IMG/VR virus record: IMGVR_UViG_3300042882_001561
Coordinates: 1 to 36,646 of that record
DNA length: 36,646 nt
DNA from: a virus
Direction: 5' to 3' (one strand)
Shown here: positions 19,291 through 25,778 of the stretch, in pieces
Layout: every line of letters begins with the position of its first letter
Numbering within the stretch: position 1 is the first letter of the stretch
Notes under the pieces: model-generated
What the model was told of the DNA's origin: nothing
What the model saw: the letters and a program-made list of their open reading frames with translations, nothing else
Database searches by the model: none
Position numbers and translations under genes: made by a program

Positions 19291-19738
19291 ATTTAGTTGG
19301 CTTGGGATTGGTAAGAATACCTCCTTTTGGTGAACCCTTAAAATACTCACTTTCCAATATGTCAAAAATACTTGCCTGTCCATTCTTGTCTCTTGGCAAT
19401 TCTTTTGGCGGTGGTTTTATAATGTCGTCGTCACAAATAAAAACAAGGTTAATTTTCTCGCCACCATAATAAGACTTAAACGCTTCAGTCAATGCGTTTG
19501 AATGGCGATGAGTAGAGGCTAGTTCTTTTATAGTAGAGTTATTGATCTTTATAATGGCAACCCCTTCTACAACAGCCATTAAACGAGTTTGCTGTCTAAA
19601 AAGGGCTTTTGTACCCCGTGGCTGCACGTTATCTAATATTGCCTGATAATCAGGAAAGTGATAGGCTATTTGACCCCCAAGGAGTGAGGAGAGTTCTTTT
19701 AGTGCGGATGCGTATCCATCCTTTGTTGGTGAATTCAT
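19289..19738 (-). CDS. Hypothetical 149-aa protein, terminator-flanked cassette (moron-like)
   Basis: The only minus-strand gene among plus-strand neighbours here, bracketed by terminator copies T1 and T2. MNSPTKDGYASALKELSSLL is followed by a beta-rich core (TRLMAVVEGVAIIKINNST and INLVFICDDDIIKP) and a polar tail. No domain is recognised. The orientation and flanking repeats resemble a moron, an independently acquired phage gene that often benefits the host. No clear promoter was found in the 28 bases between T2 and the start. Confidence 0.55.
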   Translation of the reverse strand: MNSPTKDGYASALKELSSLLGGQIAYHFPDYQAILDNVQPRGTKALFRQQTRLMAVVEGVAIIKINNSTIKELASTHRHSNALTEAFKSYYGGEKINLVFICDDDIIKPPPKELPRDKNGQASIFDILESEYFKGSPKGGILTNPKPTK

Positions 19739-19766
19739 TTTTTATTAATGTTTACTCATGGGATTA

Positions 19767-19797
19767 AACCCTCTAAATATTTTAGAGGGTTATTTTT
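19767..19797 (+). terminator. Terminator T2 (repeat family)
   Basis: AACCCTCTAAATATT/TTAGAGGGTT hairpin followed by ATTTTTTG. It faces the plus strand although no plus-strand gene ends here, which suggests a duplicated copy left when the cassette was inserted. Confidence 0.7.
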
Positions 19798-19817
19798 TGA
19801 TTATAGGGATAGGGATG

Positions 19818-19848
19818 TTGATTTTGTATCAGGGGGATACAAAATCAA
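19818..19848. promoter_or_regulatory. Perfect 13-bp inverted repeat upstream of the PcfJ-like gene
   Basis: TTGATTTTGTATC, a 5-base AGGGG centre, then GATACAAAATCAA. It lies 20 bases before the -35 box of the promoter at 19868. It could be a large operator or a stable hairpin; no T run follows, so a terminator is less likely. Confidence 0.65.
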
Positions 19849-19867
19849 AAATAATTAAAGTTATGGC

Positions 19868-19896
19868 TTGACATTCTAAGAAGTGGGGGTTAATGT
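19868..19896 (+). promoter_or_regulatory. Promoter of the PcfJ-like gene
   Basis: TTGACA (19868-19873), exactly 17 bases, TAATGT (19891-19896). The transcript would have a leader of about 75 bases before the ATG at 19978, with AGAGGA as ribosome site. Confidence 0.65.
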
Positions 19897-19977
19897 AGAG
19901 AAAAGGCAAGGGCAGAGTCCTGATTTCGCGGTCTAACTCCACCCTTGCAGTGAACAAGTCACTAAGAGGATCTTATC

Positions 19978-21948
19978 ATGTCACTCAACTCAAAAAAATC
20001 CCCGTTGGCAGTCCGAGTCCGTAATGCTTCTACTCTACAAGAGGCAATGTTTGAGGAAGGTGTTGACCTCGTAGCGGGTCAGTTAGAAATTATCTTCAAT
20101 ACCAATACCCGCGAACTAACGTGGGAAGAAGTCGAATACATACAATCACTTTTTACAGCACCTAATTTTCGATGGGAGTCAAAATCTTTTGATGTTGAAA
20201 TCTTTGAACAATTAATTAAAGATAAGTCGAGAGGGGCGCGGTTTATCGCCTATCAGGTAGTAGAAGCCGAGAAGCAAGACAAGCAATTTGACATGACACA
20301 AGCCCGAAAAGATTGGGCTGCAACCAAAGAGCTTCGGCGTTGGGCAAAGTCCCGAACTGAAGATTTAGCCCTTTGTGGGTTGGGCTATAAAAAAGTTTTA
20401 ACAACTAATGGGTGGGAACCACTATCTCGTCACGTCAACAGTTACACAGGCGAAAAAGAGGAAGACTGCGAACAAATCCGTTTTGCTGTGGATACCGGAA
20501 CGTTGTTAGGTTTGGGCATCCGCTTTGACTGGCAAGCCGAGCGATTTCTGAACCTCTACAAAGAGGTAATGAACTCCAAGAGGTCATGGGGTAGTTGCTA
20601 TCAGGTTGACCATGCGAAAGTATTGGCGATCGCAACAACGCCAAATTACAATAAACTCCCCTTGTGGGTTAAAAAGGCAATGGTCAACGCCGATGCCTTT
20701 GAAGTTAACTCCGACCGCATTGGCAATATTTGGCGACTTCCTGATTGTGCCCGCGCCTGGAAATGGTGTGGAAATTTGCCTAAGTCCATAGCCGAACGAG
20801 TGGGACGGATGCCTGTCAAGTCTCGGTTGTTGGCTAAATTTGCATGGGAAGAAATCATTGAAAAACGTAGTGTAGCGTGGCAATCTTTCAATAAAGTCAA
20901 TTGGACGGAGTGGGATGGAACCCCGATCAGTCGTCATGAATTGACAATGGAGTTCTGGGCTACATTTCGAGCTTATTCACAGGCGAACTTTGGCGAATTA
21001 TTACCCTATATTATGGGCGATGAAAAAGGAGAGTGGAGTCGCAGCAATTATTCCCGTGAGTATTACATCAAAAAACATTACCAAACTTTATTAGAAGTTG
21101 CCCTAAATCTTCCCCATGAGTCACTTCCATGGACTAAATTAAATCAGTCTAAAAACTCAGATCAATTATTACTGGGCTTAGTTGATTTCCTTTCTCCTCA
21201 GAAAGCCTGTGAACACCTGTTTGGTACAACAGGAAAAGCGACGGTCAAAGCCTTCCAAAATAGCTCCCCCACACCCCGTAAATGGGCGATGGTGTTGGTT
21301 AATGGGAACGCCGATCTACTTCAAAAGTATCTCAACTTACCTGAAGATTCCGTTATCGGGTTTCAGGAAGATACAATCCCCTTCCTGAAATCGTTGTCTT
21401 CTGAAGTGGCGTTACGGATGATTCAGACCACGACTTTTAAAGTACGGGGTGAAGTAAATAATGTCGATAGCAACTTAGTCCGTGATGCGGGCTATTTGTG
21501 GAATCAACTTAATAAAGATGGTGTAGGCGCACCGGAATTAGGGCGGGTGCGGTGTTGGCTAACTGTTCATGAAACACTGGCTAAAGAGTACGTCCGCCGA
21601 CAACCGGACTATGAGTTAAAGGTTAACCCCGACTTTAAACGGGTGCAGGGACTCTGTGCTATTGACGGCAGTTGGGAACTGGAAATCCCAACCTGTAACG
21701 CACAACTCAAGCTATGGGGTGAGCAACTATCTCACTGCGTTGGGGGGTATGGTCAAGCGGTCAATAACGGACGCTCGATTATCCTTGCAGTTCGGGAGCG
21801 AGGACGGGTGACTCACACGGTTGAGATGGTAAAACGCGAGTATGGCTACCACTGCCAACAGTTTTACGGGTATCGGAACAACCCCGCGCCCGATGAATTA
21901 AAAGGTGATGTCCTCTCGGCATTACAGCAAGCCAACCTCTGTAAATAA
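19978..21948 (+). CDS. PcfJ-like protein
   Basis: 656 aa. The C-terminal 100 residues contain the PcfJ signature: LWGEQLSHCVGGYGQAV (His586-Cys587), SIILAVRERGRVTHTVEM and QFYGYRNNPAPDEL. The PcfJ family was named from the Enterococcus pCF10 conjugation cluster and is common in phages and plasmids; its biochemical role is unknown. The N-terminal 500 residues are helical and Trp-rich with no recognisable domain, which is usual for this family. It has its own promoter and is followed by small coupled genes. Confidence 0.75.
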   Translation: MSLNSKKSPLAVRVRNASTLQEAMFEEGVDLVAGQLEIIFNTNTRELTWEEVEYIQSLFTAPNFRWESKSFDVEIFEQLIKDKSRGARFIAYQVVEAEKQDKQFDMTQARKDWAATKELRRWAKSRTEDLALCGLGYKKVLTTNGWEPLSRHVNSYTGEKEEDCEQIRFAVDTGTLLGLGIRFDWQAERFLNLYKEVMNSKRSWGSCYQVDHAKVLAIATTPNYNKLPLWVKKAMVNADAFEVNSDRIGNIWRLPDCARAWKWCGNLPKSIAERVGRMPVKSRLLAKFAWEEIIEKRSVAWQSFNKVNWTEWDGTPISRHELTMEFWATFRAYSQANFGELLPYIMGDEKGEWSRSNYSREYYIKKHYQTLLEVALNLPHESLPWTKLNQSKNSDQLLLGLVDFLSPQKACEHLFGTTGKATVKAFQNSSPTPRKWAMVLVNGNADLLQKYLNLPEDSVIGFQEDTIPFLKSLSSEVALRMIQTTTFKVRGEVNNVDSNLVRDAGYLWNQLNKDGVGAPELGRVRCWLTVHETLAKEYVRRQPDYELKVNPDFKRVQGLCAIDGSWELEIPTCNAQLKLWGEQLSHCVGGYGQAVNNGRSIILAVRERGRVTHTVEMVKREYGYHCQQFYGYRNNPAPDELKGDVLSALQQANLCK

Positions 21949-21959
21949 GGAAAACTCCA

Positions 21960-22052
21960 ATGACAAATCAAATCGTCTTAATCATTCTCGAATCTCTGTT
22001 AGGTGCTGGCTGTGGCATCCTCGCAGCTTACCTACTCCGCAAATTTAACTAA
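21960..22052 (+). CDS. Small single-pass membrane protein (30 aa)
   Basis: MTNQIVLIILESLLGAGCGI continues into LAAYLLRKFN: one hydrophobic helix with a basic C-terminal end. AAGGAAAA precedes the ATG. It starts 12 bases after the PcfJ-like gene. Small one-helix proteins are common in phages; the role is unknown. Confidence 0.6.
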   Translation: MTNQIVLIILESLLGAGCGILAAYLLRKFN

Positions 22053-22063
22053 AGGAAACCGCC

Positions 22064-22420
22064 ATGAATATTAACAACTACTCAGAAGTTCTCAAAAAAG
22101 CCTACGAATTAGGCAAGGCAACTCACCCCGATGCACCGAATCAGCATCATTGTGCATTTGCTAATAGCGTCGCCTGTTTCGTTACAGGAGCAAGTGGGGG
22201 ATATGGGGGGCCGTCAGTCCGAGAGCACGCTGCCGAGCGGATGGGGAGCCGTGAGAAACGAATGGGAGATTGGGGTTTTGTGGAATCGGTTAAATTCTGT
22301 GAGTCTCCCTGTTATGGGGAGTTGACGGAATTACACCACGTCCTATTCCGTGATGAATCCTGTTTTGATGATTCAGAGGGGGATTTGGAGGTTTTGCGGA
22401 GTCGATTTCAAAAAGCATAA
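22064..22420 (+). CDS. HNH-like protein, probably truncated by a frameshift
   Basis: 118 aa with AAGGAAA upstream. The C-terminal part reads CESPCYGELTELHHVLFR, then EGDLEVLRSRFQKA and stops. The ELHHVxxR...DLEVL arrangement is typical of HNH-type domains, in which a Cys-containing segment should follow DLEVL. That segment (FCGVDFKKHKNCLICG) is present in the +1 frame directly after, in the reading frame that ends at 22541. A single-base deletion or a programmed shift would explain this. As it stands, the product lacks the second metal ligands. Confidence 0.5.
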   Translation: MNINNYSEVLKKAYELGKATHPDAPNQHHCAFANSVACFVTGASGGYGGPSVREHAAERMGSREKRMGDWGFVESVKFCESPCYGELTELHHVLFRDESCFDDSEGDLEVLRSRFQKA

Positions 22421-22541
22421 GAACTGTCTGATTTGTGGAGTTAAACTTTTTCCACAAAACCGTTCAGGGTATTGCAAACAACATCGAGAGCAAAACCCTG
22501 AACGCAGGAAAAGAAAAACCCACAAATATAGACACAGATAA
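22350..22541 (+). CDS. Zinc-ribbon-like C-terminal part (probably split from the 22064 gene)
   Basis: In the +1 frame relative to 22064. The meaningful part begins near 22395 (FCGVDFKKHKNCLICGV, then SGYCKQHRE), giving CxxC and CxxH pairs spaced 12 apart, and ends with a basic tail RRKRKTHKYRHR. Starts near 22350 have no good ribosome site, which supports the idea that it is the detached end of the upstream gene. Confidence 0.4.
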   Translation: MMNPVLMIQRGIWRFCGVDFKKHKNCLICGVKLFPQNRSGYCKQHREQNPERRKRKTHKYRHR

Positions 22542-22546
22542 TCTTA

Positions 22547-22577
22547 AACCCTCTAAATATTTAGAGGGTTCTTTTTT
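22547..22577 (+). terminator. Terminator T3 (repeat family)
   Basis: Perfect palindrome from AACCCTCTAAAT to ATTTAGAGGGTT, then CTTTTTTT. Same family as T1 and T2 (see 19261 and 19767). Confidence 0.85.
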
Positions 22578-22620
22578 TGATTAATTTAGACTCAGTAAAA
22601 ATAATTCCTGATCCTCGATG

Positions 22621-22669
22621 ACTCGCCATTCCTGTCTATTTTTTAATTTATGGCGGGTTCGTTTTTAAG
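22621..22669 (+). terminator. Second terminator-like hairpin
   Basis: ACTCGCCAT pairs with ATGGCGGGT (9 bp, one G-T pair) around a 20-base T-rich loop, followed by TCGTTTTT. It lies between T3 and the Bro-N leader and further insulates that leader. Confidence 0.4.
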
Positions 22670-22692
22670 TAGGGGTCGATCCTGTCAAAAAT

Positions 22693-22701
22693 TGATATAA
22701 T
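22693..22701 (+). promoter_or_regulatory. Extended -10 promoter of the Bro-N gene
   Basis: TTGATATAAT (TGnTATAAT) exactly 8 bases before the leader hairpin at 22710, so the hairpin begins within a few bases of the transcript start. The same distance occurs at 25702-25716. Confidence 0.6.
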
Positions 22702-22709
22702 AAGGAATA

Positions 22710-22766
22710 CCCCCGCGACACTAGAAATGTCCGGGGGATGAGTCAACCTATAACGCAGGTCAACTA
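22710..22766 (+). ncRNA. Conserved structured 5' leader, copy A (Bro-N gene)
   Basis: Hairpin 22710-22737: outer stem CCCCCG/CGGGGG, a single bulged C, inner stem GACA/TGTC, and 7-base loop CTAGAAA. Then GAGTCAACCTA and AACGCAGGTCAACTA lead to the ATG. Copy B at 25716 has the same plan with different but still paired stem bases, so the structure is conserved by compensation. The AGGT of the ribosome site can pair with upstream ACCT, which could control translation. Could be a riboswitch, an attenuator or a protein-binding leader. Confidence 0.7.
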
Positions 22767-23549
22767 ATGCAAAGTATATCAGTTTTTGTTTTTGAGCAAA
22801 ACTCCCTTGATGTCGTAGTCATTGACGGACAGCCTTGGTTTAACGCTTCACAAGTTGCTAAGGCGTTGGGGTATGCAAATCCATCAAAAGCCCTACAGGA
22901 TAACGTTTCAGGTAAATATAACCAGCAGTTAGATTTAGGTAAACCAGGTAAAAGCCCGAACTTTATCAGTGAACCTGGACTTTATCAATTAATCATGCGG
23001 TCAAACCTCCCAACCGCCGAAAAGTTTCAGGAATGGGTTTTTGAGGAAGTCTTACCTTCTATCCGAGAAACAGGTAGTTATACCCACAAAAGAGCTATCA
23101 CCCCCCCGTCATCGTTTGACGCTTTGGAATACGCTAAAAAAGCCCTCTCATTATGCGGGTTAGAATCTCCCGTTGTGGAGTCATGGGGACTGGTTACACT
23201 CGCCTCTAAAATTGACACCGCAAACCGTGAGATTTATCTTGACGCTCAGAAATTAATCGCGTCCAGTATCGAGTTACCCGAAACCCTTTCAACCGTTACA
23301 GAGGTTTGCTCAGTATATGAGAGTGACGGCGTTAAAATGACAGCGCGAGATATGAATAAAATGCTTTGTAAACTGGGTTTACAGGTGTCAACTCGTGACG
23401 CTAAGGGGCAGATTCAATATCAACTCACGGAGTCAGGGGATGGGTTAGGGAAGTTAACTTTAACCTCTACCAGTGAGGGTAAAAACGTGGCTCAGTTAAA
23501 ATGGTATGCGAATAAGTTGATTCGAGCTATTGGTGATCGCGTCAAATAA
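22767..23549 (+). CDS. Bro-N domain antirepressor-like protein
   Basis: 260 aa. The N-terminal 100 residues form a Bro-N domain: DVVVIDGQPWFNASQVAKAL, then EPGLYQLIMRSNLPTAEKFQ and WVFEEVLPSIRETGSY, the classic end of this domain. The C-terminal part (about 185-260) contains a phage antirepressor-like region (KMTARDMNKMLCKLGLQVST, then KWYANKLIRAI). Such proteins bind DNA or repressors and help switch lysogeny to lytic growth. Expression is preceded by the structured leader A and followed by the terminator at 23563. Confidence 0.85.
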   Translation: MQSISVFVFEQNSLDVVVIDGQPWFNASQVAKALGYANPSKALQDNVSGKYNQQLDLGKPGKSPNFISEPGLYQLIMRSNLPTAEKFQEWVFEEVLPSIRETGSYTHKRAITPPSSFDALEYAKKALSLCGLESPVVESWGLVTLASKIDTANREIYLDAQKLIASSIELPETLSTVTEVCSVYESDGVKMTARDMNKMLCKLGLQVSTRDAKGQIQYQLTESGDGLGKLTLTSTSEGKNVAQLKWYANKLIRAIGDRVK

Positions 23550-23562
23550 TATCTATGTTGCA

Positions 23563-23586
23563 GCCCTCTTAATTGAGGGTTTTTGA
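23563..23586 (+). terminator. Terminator after the Bro-N gene
   Basis: CCCTC/GAGGG stem with a 6-base loop and TTTTTG tail. It covers the TTG at 23583, so the next gene must start at the ATG at 23616. Confidence 0.7.
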
Positions 23587-23615
23587 GTATTAAACAATTA
23601 AAACGGAGATTTACA

Positions 23616-24119
23616 ATGTATAACTATTCTGCTATGGAAGTCAGAATCAAAGCCCTAGAATCTGAGGTTGAGCATTTAAAATGTATTGCTCAAATCAATG
23701 AAGAACATTTTAAGATACAAACAACTCTATTTAACGAAACGATTAAAACCTTGAATAACAGTGATTCTGTAATAACTGACAGTAACAACATCAACGAAGT
23801 TGCGAACAATATTCATGCAAGTATGTCAGACGGAGATCACTATGATCCTCCGTTTACCTACAATGAAGCCTATCTCAAGTGCGAAGAAAAACATGGGGAC
23901 ATTTATCTTAGCGAAATAGATGATTTGCTTCATGCTGTTATTTTATATACTCTTGAGAAATTAAAAACCTATGCTATTGAGAGTCCAAACAACACCAATC
24001 TAGTTCGGATAAATATTGACATAGAACCCGATCTCTTAGCTCAACTGAAAATCACAGCAAAAGAATATAAGATATCCCTAGATAAAACTATCAGTCATAT
24101 TCTCAGAAAAGAGTTTTAA
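23616..24119 (+). CDS. Coiled-coil plus RHH-type DNA-binding protein
   Basis: 167 aa from the ATG at 23616 (MYNYSAMEVRIKALESEVEH), with GGAG upstream. Residues 1-40 look like a coiled coil for oligomerisation; a polar linker follows; the last 40 residues (VRINIDIEPDLLAQLKITAK, then EYKISLDKTISHILRKEF) are a strand, helix, turn and helix, the RHH fold. The arrangement suggests a DNA-binding protein that forms higher oligomers. Regulator of the neighbouring Bro-N or exonuclease genes is a guess. Confidence 0.65.
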   Translation: MYNYSAMEVRIKALESEVEHLKCIAQINEEHFKIQTTLFNETIKTLNNSDSVITDSNNINEVANNIHASMSDGDHYDPPFTYNEAYLKCEEKHGDIYLSEIDDLLHAVILYTLEKLKTYAIESPNNTNLVRINIDIEPDLLAQLKITAKEYKISLDKTISHILRKEF

Positions 24120-24185
24120 CAATTCCGTTTCGACACCCTCACAAAACTTGACAGTTGCACGCTCGGCTCTGATAATATTATTCAT
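24078..24185 (-). pseudogene. Possible N-terminal remnant of a phage antirepressor-like gene
   Basis: Minus-strand open frame of 35 codons, MNNIIRAERATVKFCEGVET, then ELLKLFSENMTDSFI. The NxIRAERATVKF start is like the first residues of some cyanobacterial antirepressor-like proteins, but the frame ends early inside the opposing RHH gene. A hairpin like those of leaders A and B lies just upstream (24213-24242), so this may be the start of a third such gene cut off by rearrangement. Confidence 0.3.
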
Positions 24186-24212
24186 GTGGCTATTTCCTAA
24201 TTAATAGTTACC

Positions 24213-24242
24213 TCCCCTGGGTATTTCCGTACCGCGAGGGGA
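24213..24242 (-). ncRNA. Degenerate third leader hairpin (minus strand)
   Basis: Read on the minus strand: TCCCCT/AGGGGA outer stem, an internal loop with extra C, inner stem GGTA/TACC and loop CGGAAA. The plan and the GGAAA loop match leaders A and B, but the downstream conserved bases and the TATAAT at a fixed distance are missing. Confidence 0.35.
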
Positions 24243-24334
24243 TTTATTAATTGCATCTTATTTATTGGGGATGTCCAAATGCTAACGTTCAAATATTGTG
24301 ATAAAATAGAAAGACAACACAAGGCACAATACTA

Positions 24335-24979
24335 ATGAAATACTATTTTGATACCGAATTTATTGAAGACGGAAAGACCATCGATCTAATCTCCATCGGA
24401 ATCGTTGCAGCCGATGGTAGAGAATATTATGCTATTAATGAAGATTGTGATTTTTCCAAAGCTAGTGACTGGGTTAAAGAAAATGTAATTAAGAAATTAC
24501 AGGAGAAATATCCCCAACCGCCGTGGGAAAATGGCTCTTTAGATAAGTGGGAAAAATCAAAGTCATGGAAACCTAAAAGTCAAATTAAAGAAGATGTCGC
24601 TTTATTCCTTGGTTGTCGCCATTCTTTTTATATTCCTAACTCTAAAAACTGGATTGAAAAACAATATTGGAAACTTCCTTTTGTAAACATAGAAACTAAA
24701 GTTGAATACATATTAGAAAAAGACACACCCAAACCAGAAATTTGGGCTTATTATGCCGATTATGATTGGGTTGCCTTTTGTCAATTGTTTGGCACTATGA
24801 TGGATTTACCAAAAGGTTTCCCCATGTACTGCCGAGACATAAAACAACTCTGTGATGAACTTGGCAACCCCAAGTTACCAGAACAAGGGAAAGGAGAGCA
24901 TAACGCTTTAGAAGATGCTAGATGGAACAGAAACGCCTATTTGTGGTTAAGAAATTATCAAATTAATGGAGTCCAATGA
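24335..24979 (+). CDS. DnaQ-like 3'-5' exonuclease (Rv2179c type)
   Basis: 214 aa. MKYYFDTEFIEDGKTIDLIS gives the ExoI motif (DTEF, metal ligands Asp6 and Glu8); YYADYDWVAFCQLFG is ExoII; GEHNALEDARWN is ExoIII, with the His and Asp of the DEDDh type. The length and the D-x-E-F-x-E-D-G start are typical of the phage/Mycobacterium Rv2179c-like exoribonucleases, which trim single-stranded 3' ends. It may process RNA or DNA. Its stop overlaps the next gene (ATGA). Confidence 0.85.
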   Translation: MKYYFDTEFIEDGKTIDLISIGIVAADGREYYAINEDCDFSKASDWVKENVIKKLQEKYPQPPWENGSLDKWEKSKSWKPKSQIKEDVALFLGCRHSFYIPNSKNWIEKQYWKLPFVNIETKVEYILEKDTPKPEIWAYYADYDWVAFCQLFGTMMDLPKGFPMYCRDIKQLCDELGNPKLPEQGKGEHNALEDARWNRNAYLWLRNYQINGVQ

Positions 24980-25479
24980 TAAAACAAATAACCGGATTTA
25001 CAAGACAAGAGGCAATTCAGTTAACTAACTGCACATCAAGCCGAATTGCTTACCTAGAAAAGATAGGGTTAGTAATTCCAACACGTCACGGAACAATTGG
25101 TGGCAAACCCACGGTTATATTTAGCTATGGGCAACTATTGGGGATTCAAGCTGTTCGGGAATTAAGGCTAGAGGAAGTACCATTGTTAACGGTAAAAAGA
25201 CTTGTCACCTTTTTAGAAAATGCCAATCATGCTGATATTTCAAAAGATAAATTATTGATCGCAATGAACGAAGATATTTTCTGGGTTCAAAATGATTGGT
25301 CTGATTTTGCCACAAATATGCCAAAAAGTCTCAAGAAAGCCAGTAAGGAAAACAAGAATATTTCTTGGTACACATTGATAGTAATTCCAATTGGAGATAT
25401 TATTAATGCGATTTTTAATATGGCTAAAAATTCAGAAGCAATTAATCTTCAGGATTTTCAACAAAGGATTAATAATTAA
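24976..25479 (+). CDS. MerR-like regulator
   Basis: 167 aa. ITGFTRQEAIQLTNCTSSRI, then AYLEKIGLVIPTRH and FSYGQLLGIQAVRELRLEEV follow the order of a MerR-type winged helix (helix-turn-helix with the Y-x-x-G-L-V wing). The C-terminal half has no known ligand domain and may contact other proteins. ATGA overlap with the exonuclease shows coupling. Regulates unknown targets; the leader B promoter is downstream. Confidence 0.65.
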   Translation: MIKQITGFTRQEAIQLTNCTSSRIAYLEKIGLVIPTRHGTIGGKPTVIFSYGQLLGIQAVRELRLEEVPLLTVKRLVTFLENANHADISKDKLLIAMNEDIFWVQNDWSDFATNMPKSLKKASKENKNISWYTLIVIPIGDIINAIFNMAKNSEAINLQDFQQRINN

Positions 25480-25701
25480 GCAATATCAATCCTAGCTAAT
25501 TAATTAACTCCCTGCTCTCAACTTTCCTAATTCTTGTGGGTGATACAACATTAACTCTTTAAATTGTTAGTAAATATCTTTCTGTGTTTTTAAATCTTTA
25601 AATTTATCCTCTAAACATGGAACTGTGTTTTTTATGATATTAACCAACTGTGGAGACAGATTGAATCGCTTGGTATTTATTTCAATATAGATATAATTTG
25701 T
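25480..25701. other. AT-rich intergenic region
   Basis: No convincing gene on either strand. On the minus strand a stretch reads as a fragment (FNLSPQLVNIIKNTVPCLED) without a good start and with a stop after about 20 further codons; I regard it as noise or a decayed gene. The right end holds the promoter of the PP-loop gene. Confidence 0.3.
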
Positions 25702-25707
25702 TATAAT
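25699..25707 (+). promoter_or_regulatory. Extended -10 promoter of the PP-loop gene
   Basis: TGTTATAAT, a TGnTATAAT extended -10 exactly 8 bases before the leader hairpin (25716), as at 22693. Confidence 0.6.
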
Positions 25708-25715
25708 AAAAAAGT

Positions 25716-25778
25716 ATCCCCACAGCACCGGAAATGCTTGGGGATTGAGTCAACCTAACACTAAAACGCAGGTCAACT
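25716..25778 (+). ncRNA. Conserved structured 5' leader, copy B (PP-loop gene)
   Basis: Hairpin 25716-25745: outer stem ATCCCCA/TGGGGAT, single bulged C, inner stem AGCA/TGCT and 7-base loop CCGGAAA. The downstream TGAGTCAACCTA and AACGCAGGTCAACTA match copy A; an 8-base insertion separates them. Base pairs differ from copy A at most stem positions but remain paired, strong evidence of a functional RNA. The ATG follows the AGGTCAACT directly. Confidence 0.7.

Noticed and set aside
20435-20937. Several 60-117 codon frames inside the PcfJ-like gene
   Set aside because: All overlap the long, well-supported frame and lack start signals.
25480-25690. Minus-strand coding fragment (FNLSPQLVNIIKNTVPCLED)
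   Set aside because: No good start, early stop and no overlap with operon neighbours; at most a decayed gene.
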